Origin: Tetranychus cinnabarinus | Lineage: Eukaryota > Arthropoda > Arachnida > Trombidiformes > Tetranychidae | Length of the DNA: 64,000 nucleotides | Direction of reading: 5' to 3' | Assembly (NCBI GenBank): GCA_022266195.1 | Contig: WHVY01000001.1 | Location: 19,096,001-19,160,000 of the forward strand | Shown here: positions 11,339 through 23,959 of the stretch, piece by piece | How positions within the stretch are numbered: position 1 is the first letter of the stretch | Layout: each line of letters opens with the position of its first letter | Position numbers and translations under genes: made by a program | The notes under the pieces: model-generated | The model's input: the letters and a program-made list of their open reading frames with translations, nothing else | The model's database searches: none | Told to the model about the DNA's origin: nothing

Positions 11339-14300
11339 TTACAGCTTTCGTAAGGTATCAACTCTTGTATCAAATCTTGAGTTCATAAAAATTTTTTGGT
11401 TGTTGTTTTGCTTAATGTGTGATGGAGGATGAAGTAGATCTTTATATTCATGTAATACTTCTCGTAAAGCTCGATTAACTTGAGCACAATTTGACATTGT
11501 ACAATCAACTAAATGAGGGTAAAGAGAAATCATTTGTTCCCAGACACCATGTTCAACTGAAAAAAATGGATAATAAAACAATTAGTTTCATTTTGAAATA
11601 TAAAAAATTAATGCTTGTCAAAAGTACGCGAAATACTCATGCAACTGATATTAATTATATTGATGTTTACCTGTATCAGGAGGTGCTTTCTTCATAGAAG
11701 AAGTTAATGTGGCCAAAGCTTGTAATACGAATGAAATTTCGGCCATTCTGTGTCTAGGTAATGGACATTTACCACTGAGTTTCTCATCCTCCACATACTT
11801 AATGACCACCTCATGGAATCGTTGTAATAAAGATGTAACGACAAGTTTATTAACTAAACCAATATCGGTAACAGGAGCAGACAGTGCTGACCCCGGGGTT
11901 GATAAATTGGGAGCTTGGATAAAGAGATTAGGATTTCCTTTTGGACCAAGAAAAGAAAATTGCAGCAGAGTATCAAAACAGCAACGAGCAAATTCTTCGC
12001 GTAATTTTCTTGTTGATTCTGTATCTGCCAAAAAACAGATAAAATAAAATAAAAGCAAGAAAATTCAGTTAGTAAAAAGTTATACAAATTTTTAAAAAGC
12101 AAAAAAATATTCAAAATAAACTTAACCGATTGGTGATCCATTTGTAGCCGAGTGTATAGAACCTTTGTTTAATATTGAAACAATTTGTAAAACAAATTCT
12201 TTCGGCATTTGTCCGGCATGAGGAAGAATATTATCACGAATCAACTCAACAACTTTAACATCCAAAATTTCATCGCATTGTTGTTCTTCTAAACTTTGAT
12301 TTAAAGGTGGTTTACTATTAGAAAAGAGAAATGTTTCCAGAGTTGATGCTAAATCAGCCCATAAACTGACGAAATCAGAGCCTAAAGTGATAAGAAAATA
12401 ATTAAAAATAAGCATAAAATGCATGATGGTTTGAAATAATTGCGAAACTTACTGAATTGTCGAGCGATTGGCAAACCAATAGACAAACAGTTGAGCAAAG
12501 TTTGATGCGCTAATTTCCATGTAGATTGAGAAGGGCAAGTATACTTCATTGATAATGGAATCTTAAGAGCCTTAAAAAATGTAAATGTTTATGATTTTTA
12601 ATTTTAAATTAGATTTGTAATATTATTGAACAATTTTAATATATGGTTGTAAATAAAATGAATATCTACCTTGATAAACGAATGAAGAATGTTGCCCTTT
12701 ATAACAGATTTCCAGGAGGCTGTATGTTGATATAAAATTAAAGCAGATCTCAAGCATCGTTCGCCAAAAGGAACAAGACTAGCCATGGTCCAATCAGCCT
12801 TAAAATTTTAAATAGAACAAATTAATAACAATAATTACATAGTTCAAAAAATAATTAAGTAAAGACTGTGAATGCGTTCTTACATTTGGTGTATACTTTT
12901 TGGTTGAATTTAAAAGATACTGTGTAACTATTGAAGTAGCTGGGGAATGACAGGCAAAGAGTGAAAAATTGAGATATTGGTTGATTAATAATGGCAGCAA
13001 TGATTCCCAAGAATTAGAAGAATCTCCTCGAGATACTTTGCCGACAATATCATTTTGAAAAGTTTCCATAACAAATAAAATAGATTCTTGAAGAGGTGTT
13101 ACAGGTATTTGTGATACAGATCCAGATTGAATTTCTTGAAGTGTCGTGGTGGCGGACGACATCATATAAGCCTGAGTGGCCACATCAACTGGCACAGCGA
13201 GAGCTTTCTCAAGGACGGAGAAAAGGTTGGTGAAATCGGTAGTAGAGAAAGAGTCTTTGATTAATTGTAAAAGGAAAGGGAAAATTTGAATTAAAGAAGC
13301 AAGAAAAGTTTGTGAAGGAAGATGAGATGACATTTGTTCATTTGATTTTGCTTGTTTCATAGAAGCCACATTAACGGTTGAAGCATTTGAAAGTGAATGC
13401 GAATTTTTAACTCCATTGTCACAAGACTCTTCGTAGCACGATTTTAAGCACTGAGTACCAATATTGAGCCAAACCTTCCATGCTTTTATCCATAAAGATT
13501 TATGTGATCTCAATGAATCAAGTGGAATAGATGGTGGATTGGTTGTTGCCGATGTGGTTGATAATGGTCCTGATGAAGAGGAGCCAGTTGTATCACCATT
13601 AATTGAATTATTGACTGATTGCATTGTAGAGGAAGTTGAGCCAGTGGAAATATTGTAAGATGATGAAAGAATATCTTGGAAACACTTTAATGCTGAAATT
13701 GAGACTTCAGAATTTTTGGATTGAGCAGAAGTTTCAATATGATCTAGCAGCAAAATCCAAGCTTTCTCAAAATCATCTATAGTTGAAACAAATTGGTCTC
13801 TTTTAAGGCTAAAAATACGAGAAACACCAGATAAAGTGAGAACTTGAGTCTCGGACCATTGTTTTTGAGCTGTATTCCTGGAATGATGAAGTAAAATGGA
13901 CCCTGTGTTACCATTTACACCAATACCAGAGATACCCATTGATTTTGAAACTTCAGTAATCTTATCACTACTTGCAGTGTTAGAGGAATTTCTTACACGA
14001 TCCAAAAGAGGGAAAAGTACTTTCCAAAGAACAGATGACCATAGACGTGAATCTAAAATTTCACCGTGAGTACTCAAAGTGGCAAATAAGGTTTGACTAG
14101 CAGACTTTCGAAGTGAAGGTCTAGTATCAGTACACAAATCTCCAAGTTTGGTAAATAAACTCATCCATAAACAATCGTAGGCTGGTATTTGAGAATCAGG
14201 ATCTACATTGACCTCATCTTCGAGATTTTCAGCGATCATTTTACGGTTAGAAAATAAATAATCAGCAGTATCCCAAAGTGAACTGACAGCAGTCAATGAT

Positions 14301-17300
14301 ACATTTAATTCTTGAGTTTGTGAACCAAATTTAGCAATAGTATCAACAACAAGAACCAGGCAAACAGCCGGAATTGAAGAGAGGAAATCACGGATAATCA
14401 ATTGAAGACACTGGAATGAAATTCTGATGAGACTCTCACTTTGATTTTCATTGATAGCTCCAATAATGTCCAATATTTGAGGCCAACCTTCGGAAATGGT
14501 ATCTCCTGATGATTGTAAAATTTGTATGACACAATCTAATTGTTTTTGACGCATATCAATATGATTTATATAAGACATATCTTGAAGTGGTTTGAGAAAT
14601 TTAAATTTCTCTCCAATTTCTAGATTTTTTAAAGTCAAAGCATTTTTAACTAAACATGTTAAAGCTTCGGCTCCCCATTCACGCATTTTTAGCTGAGGAT
14701 GTTGGCAGACTTTAAGAAGATGGTCAGTCATTGGTGTCCAGAAAGTTTTGTATCGTTTGAGATTAACTAAGCCTGTTTCTAACATTTTGGCAACCGCAAA
14801 TAAAGAAGGTTCACGATTATTATAAGCCATTTCCATAGCTTCATTTGAAAGTTTACAAAGAGCTTCAACGAGATGAAGTAAGGCTGCATCATCCAGTTCT
14901 CTATGAAAATCAAGAATGAATTTATAAAATAGGGGATAAAAGATTAGAAATTTGGCAAATTTAAGAATAGGGCAAAAAAATCAAAATGAATGGAAAAGAA
15001 ATCAACATTTATAACTGAACACATAAAAATAGAAACATATTTATAAATTTAGTTTTTAGACTTACTGCGAACAGTAAAAAACACGAGATAGTAAGTTTGC
15101 CAAAGGAGCATAACTTGATTGGGACAGCATTTAAGGATAAAAGCATTTTAATAAGTTAGTGGTTATTATTCAAGGAATTTTAGAGGATTTTCACACTTGA
15201 GTTAGGTGAGTTTCAATAACAAATGTTAATGATTGAATGGGAATAATTAGACAAGATATGAAGACTTTTTACGTTTAGATAGGGATAGATTTAGGCAACA
15301 ATAACTGAATTGAAATTATATACTCACTGACTAGATTCGAATAATCGTGAAAGCATTGCTGAAAGAACGGGAAGATCAGACATAGCAGCAGTCGTTATCA
15401 GTGAACTGGTTGACGCTCCAGCTTCCGTTCCTGGTTTACCTACTTTCAACGAGCCACCAGTTGTTGGTTTAAGGTCTAGTATCCATGCTAAGTGTTGTAG
15501 TGTTGTTAGGATGAGGTGCCATGAAGAGCCTAAAACAAATCCATATGAATGAGCAACCGCTAAAATGGCTTTCATACATTGCAAATTTTTGGCCGTTAAC
15601 ATAACTGGTCCCTGTGAACTTGTATTAGAAGATGATGCTGAAGGTAATGGCGTTCCAACGGCAACCACCTGTTGGCGGAAATCAGATGATTCTGACTGCG
15701 GAGTTCCTCGAAGATAAAGATTGGATGATAAAGAATTAGGTGGAGGTTGAGTTTGTTGAAGCAATGATGAATTGTTTGATAAAAGGTTAATATTGCTAGT
15801 GGCCCAATGGTTAGATAGATCAAAGCTAGATGACCTACTGTGACATCCAGCTAAATTTGAAGCTAAAGTTCCAGTTGAAGCAGAAGGCGTAAGAGATGCT
15901 GGCGATGAACCTTCGGATGCTGTGGGAATCTTGAAGGAAAGTATCGATAAGTTGTATCCAATGGGTAATGAAGTTTTACACATTGCTGTGATGATAGCAT
16001 CTCGAGGTGTTGTTAAATTGTATAAGCCATAAAGTGCTGTCAATTTTTCCATGGTTTTCAATATTGAATCAGTAACAGTCTCGTCAGTTGATGCATCAAG
16101 TAGAAGAGCAAGAGAAGCCACCAATCCACTCCAACTAGAATTTAATATTGCTTCATGTAGACTTCTAACTTCAGGGTCTAAATTATTAACATTGGCTAAT
16201 TTATGTTTAAAGCTATCGTTTTTTTCATTAGTAATTTCTTTCTCTTTAATCTCAATTTTTTGACTAGGACCATCAATTATAATTGATATACTCTGAACAA
16301 TTTCGAAAAAACAATGTAAAGCTGTAGTTAAACCATAACCATCAGGTACTGGAGGAGCTTCAAGTTTATCCATTTGATCCAGGAAATAGCTTTTATTCTG
16401 TCCAGTGCTGAGATTGGAAATGATTGGCACCCAAGTCCCACGGAGAAGAAAAGCAGGTTGAGGAGATATAATTCCACTAGATGAATTTATCTGATTGGCA
16501 TTTGGAGTATTAGGAGGTGTATTTGATGAAGATGCTGCTGAAGCAGCATTTATTAAGGATGAAAGTAAGCTTGGAGTAATAGGTGGTGAGATAAATATCG
16601 ATTGACAGTAAACTCCAAGAGCAATAATGATATCTCGAAAAATTTTCGAGCTATTTGGTTTCATATCATAAAACTGGCAAAATGATCTGAAAATGATAAA
16701 GGTAATAGTTAAACTTTGGTTGACTTGACAATTAAAAAAATGTAGCTTACTTTAATAAGACAGGTTGTTGACTCATCTTATGGATAACTTCTAAGGCAAG
16801 AGCACGTTGCCAATTGGGTTTATCGGCCTCGAGAAATTTGATTAACAGAGAAAGAAAAATTTCACATTCAGTAATCTGTAGAAAAGTTAGAAGAATTAGT
16901 AAAAATCAAAAGTAAAATATTTGAAATTAAAACTACTGACCAAAAGTGAATAAAAATTTTGCACCAAAACAGTTACTATTCTCAAAAGTCTCGTAGAAAT
17001 AGGGAACATTGGTTTGTCTGAAAAATTTGAATTATTTTGCTGAGCATCCTGTTGAGATTGTTGTTGTTGTTGTTGCTGTTGTTGATGTTGATGCAATTGG
17101 TGTAGCATTGAAAGATGAGGTTTATATTTTATATTAGGAGAAAAAAGTTTAATAACAAGTGGGCAAACCTTTTCTTTCAACAAGAAACTAAATTCTTCAT
17201 GCCGAAAGAAGATATCTGATGAATTAGAAAATATGGACTCTAATAATTCTAATCCAAAAGTACGAGTCATCTCAATCAATCCCATCAACCAGAAAGGTTG

Positions 17301-18186
17301 ATCTCCGTTGACTAATTGCACTAAATCTTGAAATAATGCAAATGCATCTCTTGCAGCAGGACGGAGGGACTGTGGGGGATTTTTCGATCCCACTTTCAGC
17401 TCTTCGTAGTTGACTTCTATTTTGGCCGCATCTGGACTTTCTGTTTTATCTTCAGTTTGGACTCTTTCAAATACAAAGGACACTAACTGTCGGATTGTTG
17501 CCGATGCTGTATTGTTGACAGTTTGATTCTTGGTGAAATGCAGTCGAAAACAAAGTGCTAATCCTTTAGCTAATGTTTCTCCTTGGACAATATCATTAGT
17601 AGAGATAAGAAGAGTCATTGTTTGTAGCAATTTTAGTTCTTCGATTTCATTTTCCATCAGGTTCCAAAGACAATTGATTAAATGGACGGTGGCAGTAGAA
17701 GAAACAGCCTCATAAGTAATTAAACGTTGAATACCATTTAGAGCTATCTGTACCATTTTAGGTATTTTTGTTTCACAAGCCATGCAAAATGGTTCTAATA
17801 ATTCTGGACTCTCTGACAATAGAGCTGTATCGGGAAATGATAGAGATAGAATTAATAATGATTCAGTAATGAAGAGGTTGAGTCGTGATAAAAATTGAAA
17901 GATCCAAAATATTACCTAATCTAAGATCCGGATGTTTGTTGGATACACTTCGCAGTTTCACAATACCAGCCTCGGCAGCCTATTAACGAGAAAATTGCAT
18001 GAGAAGTTTATTCAATACACACAGAATAATGGAACAAAATATGAAGCCTGGTAGTGACCAACTTACCTCTTTTAAGGTTGGATGTCTCCTTTTAGATTCA
18101 CTGGAGATGTTTCGCAGATCCATTTGCAGTGAATCAAGTAGTCTTTTACCGGATGCATTGCTAGTGGTCAAAGTGGGTTGAGACAT
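11339..18186 (-). CDS. MON2: MON2 homologue, trans-Golgi/endosome trafficking scaffold
   Basis: Eleven exons (18186-18067, 17979-17916, 17824-16941, 16875-16751, 16686-15328, 14900-12884, 12798-12670, 12570-12453, 12381-12127, 12024-11671, 11556-11339) join in frame to about 1880 aa. All introns are GT-AG. MON2 is related to the large Arf-GEFs but lacks a Sec7 domain, and works with Dopey and a flippase at the trans-Golgi and endosomes. Conserved landmarks are LLDSLQMDLRNIS at the N-terminus (DCB), LCFRLHFTKNQTVNNTA, a junction spelling ITECEIFLSLL, REPSLFAVAKMLETGLVN, MREWGAEALT, SGKCPLPR near the C-terminus and a final LLHPP. The protein is longer than the roughly 1700-aa human one because of Ser/Thr/Asn-rich insertions and a polyglutamine run around residues 300-320. 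Confidence 0.95.
17050..17100 (-). repeat. CAA/CAG microsatellite coding polyglutamine in MON2 exon 3
   Basis: On the plus strand this is a run of GTTGTT/GCTGTT units. On the coding strand it gives an HQHQQ-type polyglutamine tract followed by SQQDAQQ. It lies in a variable insertion between conserved MON2 blocks, so length polymorphism is likely tolerated. Confidence 0.8.
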
Positions 18187-21162
18187 ATTGGAATAATAGA
18201 TGGAGTAAAATATTTATGCACTTTAATCTAAATGGATTGAAATTTGTCATAAACTCAAAATATGAGATTCACAGAAGGACAGGAAAACAAACACGTTCAT
18301 GATGAATAGATCAACCGTTGAATTGGAATAATTTATTAATACTCAGATGGCCAAAGGATTAAGATGAACGTCAGAATCGTGAGGACGTGGTAGCTAAAGG
18401 CGAATGAGAAAATTGAATAGAAAAGCGAGGAAAAGATGATTTAAACAGAGATATAAGCCACTAGTTGTTTACCTTGTAAAAAGAGAAATATCTCATTGTG
18501 TACAAGGTTTCATGTCATTTGATTGAAAACATTATAATAATTGAAAGTAGTAATAGAGTTAAAGTAAAGAATCACGTATATTACCGAAATTTAGTAAATA
18601 AATAGTAATTTTAGGACAATTGACGATGATGAAAACTGAATTAAATATCAAGGTAGAGCCTATTCGTCCAAACATGGATCCGATCCTCAAGAAGATAGTT
18701 GCTATCTTTAAAAGCTCGACTCTTAGCGCAATCTTTGACTTTACAAATTTTACGATTTTAATTTGGATTTTTTTGGCTGAAAATTTTGGACAATTGATTC
18801 TCTGTATTAAAATATAATAAACTAAACTAAAATATTAAAGGATATCGTATCCGTATTTGAGTTGAGTTTAAACTCAACCAAAATAATGAACTCTCATCAA
18901 ATTAATGGTAAGAGATCTTGAATCTCTTCATCCATTAGTCATGTATTGTTCTTGTACTCCAGTGCCAGAACAATTGTTCTTTATTCTTTATTCTTTTTCG
19001 TTGTTTTGTTTCGAAAAATCTCCACCAAGAACAACCTAGGAACAGAACAGAGCAAAATGTGACGGAATAAATGCAAAATGAGTGCCTAAAGTAACCCGTA
19101 GCCACCAGAGGGACTCAATTTAAACTCTGTTTTATTGTTTTAATACTTAAACTTACTCTGTTAAACTTGATTGAAACATTTAATAGCCCACGATATCAAC
19201 TATTAAGTATTATAGATTCGCCAGTATTTCTCAAGACTGTCTATTTTCAAACTTCATAAAGCTCTTCAGGTAAACACTCCCGATATGGATCCGTCAAAAT
19301 TGAAAAAAGATACTGGCCCATCATAAAATACTTAATAATTTAGTTTGATAAAAATATCTATCTCTAATTCAATTTATTAATCATTTTGACCTGCGTGATT
19401 AAAACACTTGTGTCCCTGTAAATTTTTTCAGATCAATTTCCTCCCCAGTCGACTACGGCGTACGCTCCAGAGACACGAGTGCAGAAGGTAAAGTTCAAAT
19501 AAGGCGCAGCTTTTGTGTTTATTGAAATTTATGTGCGCTAAACGCTCATTTAAATTTAAATTTCCTCAAGATTTTTCAACCGAGATTCGACCCATAAAAC
19601 ACTCAATCAACTTGACCAACTCTTTAACCACTGAGCTAGTGGTTAATTTATAATATCAAAAAATGATATAATTTTTGAACTGTATTGTGGAAGCTGACAA
19701 TTTAACTTTTGTTTGAATTAAAATTTTTGCGTTAAACGCAAAGAGACGCGAAGAGCCAATGGTTACACGCTCTCTAGTTTGAATGCGTCGCAAGACTTTG
19801 GTTGACTGGGTCCATGGGAGATTAGAGTTTTTAAGAGTTTTCTGACACGGCTTTCCATTAAACCCACTTTCGTTTTGATCTACTCGTACCAACGAGGTTA
19901 TTTACCTTGTAAGTAAAGTTGCATTTTTAAAGATTTTTCCCATGAAAATAGCTAACGCCCATGTAAACAGCATCAAACATTGCTTCTCGAATGATAGTTG
20001 GATTAGCATTGGCCAATAGTTTAACCATCTCAATCGATCAATCAAGCTTGATCCATCTGTTCAGTTTAAATTTTCTCGTCGAAGCAGATAGTCAATCGAC
20101 AAACCTTTTACCAGAATTTGATTTCCATTCGAACAGATTCTTAAAATACCAGGCTTATTCGACTCGATGGAAACTGATTTTTGTCAAACAATATGATTAC
20201 TGACACTTCAATTGAGCATTGAAATAAAAAAATGACAATAATCTGTTTTAATTGAATAACTTGAATACTAATTTTGATAGAGTTGTGACAAATGGTGTAA
20301 TCAAATCAGAAAAAATATCTTCATCAAAAAAATGATCTCAAAAGGGCCGAAATTCGAAAATGTTTTTGTATTACTTCGAAATTCAAAATTTAAGACACTT
20401 CAATCATGAGTAGATCACAGTTAAAATATGAAATCTCTAGCTCAAACGGCTCTAAAGATATAAGGGTAAAGATTGGCACAAAAGCGCCGCATATTAACGT
20501 TAGTTGAATATAAAAAGCATTGAGTGTGATAATACTATGATTTATTGATTATATCATGGTTATCCGATGGATAGTTTTAAATGTCTTCATTTGTTCACCA
20601 AGCATTGACACAGTTAATAACAAAAGAGATCACTTTGATCTGGATTAAATTAAACGTTTGAATTTGCCCTTTCCATGTTATTAGGACATGGCATTTGGTG
20701 TAACTCGGGCATAATTAATTAGGTTTGTGTAAAAATCGGTTAATATAACAGAACCAAAGCAAATGCCATAAATATACACAATTGTAGGACCAACCTAACT
20801 TATTCACCATCTGGTTGATCAATGGAACCATCATCTTTCATCTCCAATACCGTGAATGTAGCTGTTAATGTTGTGAGCTAATAACTCTGTTTAAATGTTG
20901 TCGCAAAATCTAGCAAAGTTATCACAATTGAAAAGATTAAGGTAAGAAATTAAAACTGAAAAGATTATATTAAACAATACAAAGTGACCTACACTGATAA
21001 CCTGCCAACTTTTTTGTTTCAACAGCTTCACGGAATCTTAACCGAGTCTTGGATTCTCTATTTAAAACGATGAAAACTTGCATGATATTAATCAGTTTAC
21101 ATCTTGTGTCAGCCAGTAATGATTAGCAAAGTTTCAATAATCTCTATTCCTTATAACTGCTA
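18187..21162. other. 3 kb intergenic region with degenerate repeat/transposon-like segments
   Basis: Between the MON2 start and the 165-aa gene. It holds a perfect 18-bp palindrome (18861-18878), a CpG-richer patch with possible exon-like splice signals (about 19,430-19,490), a degenerate tRNA-like segment (about 19,575-19,650, minus strand) and a further CpG-containing patch at about 19,740-19,910 with no recognisable protein. The composition is less AT-rich than the neighbouring intergenic DNA, suggesting old mobile-element debris. Confidence 0.4.
19575..19650 (-). mobile_element. Degenerate tRNA-derived (SINE-like) head with A and B boxes
   Basis: Read on the minus strand, the segment begins with an A-box-like TAGCTCAGTGG (the D-arm signature of tRNA genes). 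About 40 bases later comes a B-box-like GGGTCGAATCTCG. The T stem is poorly paired, and no closed acceptor stem or clear anticodon loop is seen, so it is not a working tRNA gene. It looks like a tRNA pseudogene or the head of a tRNA-derived SINE. Confidence 0.4.
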
Positions 21163-21731
21163 ATGTTTAACTCAACCACTAACGTTTATCTGTTATTAAT
21201 ATTATTGTTATTATTATTGGTATCAGTTGAAAATTCAATAGCCAATTCCACGGATACAATTTCCCAAGCAGCTCAACACCATGATGATTCTTACAAGCCT
21301 CCTGAGTTCACCAAAGATGCCTCTGGAAGTGGAGTCATTTTATTTCCTTACCATTTCCCATCTAATCAGGTAAACAAGAAAACAAAGTTAATGTTAAATA
21401 CTCATTGATATCTTGAAATTATACCTTTTATCTGCGTTAGTATCCGCCACCAATACACCAACCTGGTCCACCGAGGAGCTTTCTTCCCGGTGAAAAAAGT
21501 CTTCTCTCGCTTGGTTTTGTCGATCCGCTGGTTTTAATAGCTGTTATCGCTTTGCCGATATTAACTCTACTCGGAATCGGAGCAATCATGATGCCACTTG
21601 TACCCATATTCATCTACATGTTATCTGTATTTTCACCAGCTGCAGGGAAAAGGAAAAAGCGACAAGTTAATTTAAAAATGCCTTTTATCGACAGTTTACT
21701 TCCAAAGTTGGAGAAACTATGGGCAAGTTAA
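21163..21731 (+). CDS. Small secreted/membrane protein of unknown function, 165 aa
   Basis: Two exons, 21163-21369 and 21441-21731, joined in phase 0 across a 71-bp GT-AG intron. The N-terminus is a strong signal peptide with an almost pure leucine/isoleucine core, encoded by a TTA/ATT microsatellite. Then come an acidic/polar segment, a proline-rich stretch (YPPPIHQPGPP), a long hydrophobic segment (about residues 97-130) that could be a membrane helix or a buried hairpin, a dibasic RKKRQ site around residue 140 that fits furin-type cleavage, and a short amphipathic tail. The joined frame and signal peptide make the gene credible. I do not recognise the family. It could be a cuticle-associated or membrane protein. 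Confidence 0.7.
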
Positions 21732-21917
21732 ATCATCTTATACCTTGCGGTTCTTTGTGCTCAGTATTTTAATCAATGTTAGATTTGATTAGGCCATTTC
21801 AATCAAAATATTAACTGAGTGATTGCATACTCGATAGCAATTCATTTTAGCACCTTCAGCTGAAATTTTGATTAAAATGCTCAGATATGTTGACATTAAT
21901 GTAATAGATGAATGTAA

Positions 21918-21923
21918 AATAAA
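21918..21923 (+). promoter_or_regulatory. Poly(A) signal AATAAA of the 165-aa gene
   Basis: AATAAA about 190 bp after the stop codon on the same strand and before the dispersed repeat copy. Confidence 0.45.
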
Positions 21924-22084
21924 TTGACAAGTTTTACGATTTAATTTGTTTTTCATTAATTTCTATTGATTCATAGAAGATTAAATGTACATTGTTCATG
22001 GCTTTTTGTATTTCATTTTAGCTAATATAATTCAAATTTAGAGAAAATCAAGATTAATTAAAATTGATTGATTCTTTTAGTTTA

Positions 22085-22612
22085 TCTTTCGATCTTTAGT
22101 TTTCGAGAAAATAGAATTTGAAGTTGAAACTTGAATCGCTTTCGTACAATTATGGAAGCAGATTTTTTCCATGAAACTCATTTTACTGATGTAACTATTG
22201 AAAGTCAACTAGAAAATGCACTTATTTGGCGACCAAATTTTCTGTTTTCTGTAAAATAGATCACTTCGCTTTTCCGTTAAACCGACCTCGTTCTGTGATC
22301 ATAAAAGTTAGAGAGCTGAAATTTACTATCATTCGATAAAAATCATTCATTGAATAACTGTAGTTCAACATCTACAGTTTTCTTGATTTTCGCCATTGGC
22401 CTAAATCTCTGGGTCGCAATATTTTGATAATGGCAGTCCTTACAATCAATGTTAGCTAACCGATCATTAGACTTTATTATGAGCTTAATAACTTGAAATA
22501 CTAAATCAATCAAGATCCCGAGAAAAGTTATAGCATTGTATTACTTATGCTAACAGATTTTATACTTGATTCATAAAGTTAAATGGTTACTCAAACACAA
22601 AGCTTATGATGT
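22085..22612 (+). repeat. Dispersed repeat family, single copy A
   Basis: Shares blocks such as GTACAATTATGGAAGCAG, TTTTTCCATGAAACTC and TTGATTTTCGCCATTGGCC with four further copies at 35.2-38.6 kb. Its last 110 bases (AAGTTATAGCATTG onward) match the reverse complement of sequence at about 37,800-37,905. It has no open frame and no obvious terminal inverted repeats. It probably belongs to a non-autonomous, lineage-specific repeat. It lies between two convergent genes. Confidence 0.7.
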
Positions 22613-22617
22613 TATAA

Positions 22618-23959
22618 CTAATAGGGTCTCACACAAACTCCATAAGTTGATTGTAAAATCATTGATCGATATTTTGAAATAGATGTGAATAGACCGGGAA
22701 CACCCAAATCGACTCCACAAAAATCCCGAGTACTAGAAGCAACACCAGAAACAACACCAATCAGATACCATCGACCATTTTGTGGATCTTTGAACATCAA
22801 TGGTCCACCCGAATCACCTATACATGGAGCACCATTGGTTAGCGTATTAAGAGCACAAATGTGATTCTCATGGATAGGAGGCAAATTAAATCGGTAATAT
22901 TGGGCAAAATTGCTTTTTCTGATCCAATAGTTATATTGCATTTCATTACAAGTTGATTCTGTGGCAAAAAGCAAAAATGAAATTAGATTTTGTAATATGT
23001 TTTTGGTTGAATCTTCCAGCCAGATAGTTAACATATTGATAAAACAAATAAAAGTCGATCTAGAGATCTTATATAATTGGACAATGGTTAGACAACGTTA
23101 GCCCTAGCGAATGATTCGGAAATAAATTGATATACAAATTGCCTAACTTACTTGGAATAAAATCAACATCAACTTCTCTTAAAACTGCACTTCCAGTTCT
23201 AGATGGATCAGTATCACCCCAACCAGCAACAGTTAATCTCCGATAAATTTGATCGTCCGAAGATGGAATACAAATTGGATAAACGGTTGCAGAAAATTGA
23301 ACTGGTTCTTTCAAGCGTAAAATGGCAATATCATAGTCCATTGGTGAAGAAGGTGCATAACGACCATCATAAATGTATCGCTCAACAGCCAAAGATGTCC
23401 TGATATCTCGATATTTGTCCAAGATTCCTAAATAAACTTGGACGTTAGCAGGTTGATAAAAGTTTCCATTTGAATCAAATATGCAATGAGCTGCAGTAAC
23501 AATATGTTGATTGTCAACCAAAGTCCCACCGCATTGGTAATAATTTGGACTTGCAGGTTGTGTGAATCTATCATCGGAAAAAAGACAAATCAAAATTTAA
23601 TTTTAAATTACCAATAATTGTTTATACTAACAAACTACACTTGTTTATACTTGTAAATACTTGTAACTTACCTTAAATGAGCAATCCAAGGAAACTTGTG
23701 TGTCTGAGTAACCTTTCCATTGTAAATTCTTGATCTTATACCTTCAAGACCACAATCTATTAAAATTATCCAAAACAAAGTGAGTCACAATGTTTGTTAG
23801 CTTTTTAATTAACTAATCAATCGATTAATCGATATAAAATATTTTCTAGCATTTGATCCAGTTGTACATGTTGGTCGCATTAGATTACTACTTACCACAA
23901 AATGATTGCACACAGGTCACATAAACTGTAAAATTAACTATCAAAAATATTATCTTCAT
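22618..23959 (-). CDS. Secreted S1-family (chymotrypsin-fold) serine protease
   Basis: Four exons (23959-23896, 23756-23672, 23567-23152, 22958-22618) join in frame to 301 aa. The first exon is a signal peptide. A short pro-segment leads to an activation site with RIYNG in place of the usual R-IVGG, so the new N-terminus would start Ile-Tyr. The catalytic triad is complete: His in TAAHC, Asp in DYDIAIL and Ser in GDSGGP. By alignment of the pocket, position 189 is Ala and 190 Pro rather than Asp-Ser, the usual SWG at 214-216 reads SGV, and position 226 is Gly. This argues against trypsin-like cleavage and for small hydrophobic P1 residues or an unusual specificity. Likely extracellular, in digestion or defence. 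There is no clip domain. Confidence 0.92.

Noticed and set aside
13464..13658. Plus-strand frame inside MON2
   Set aside because: It is the antisense shadow of a Ser/Thr/Asn-rich insertion in MON2 exon 6.
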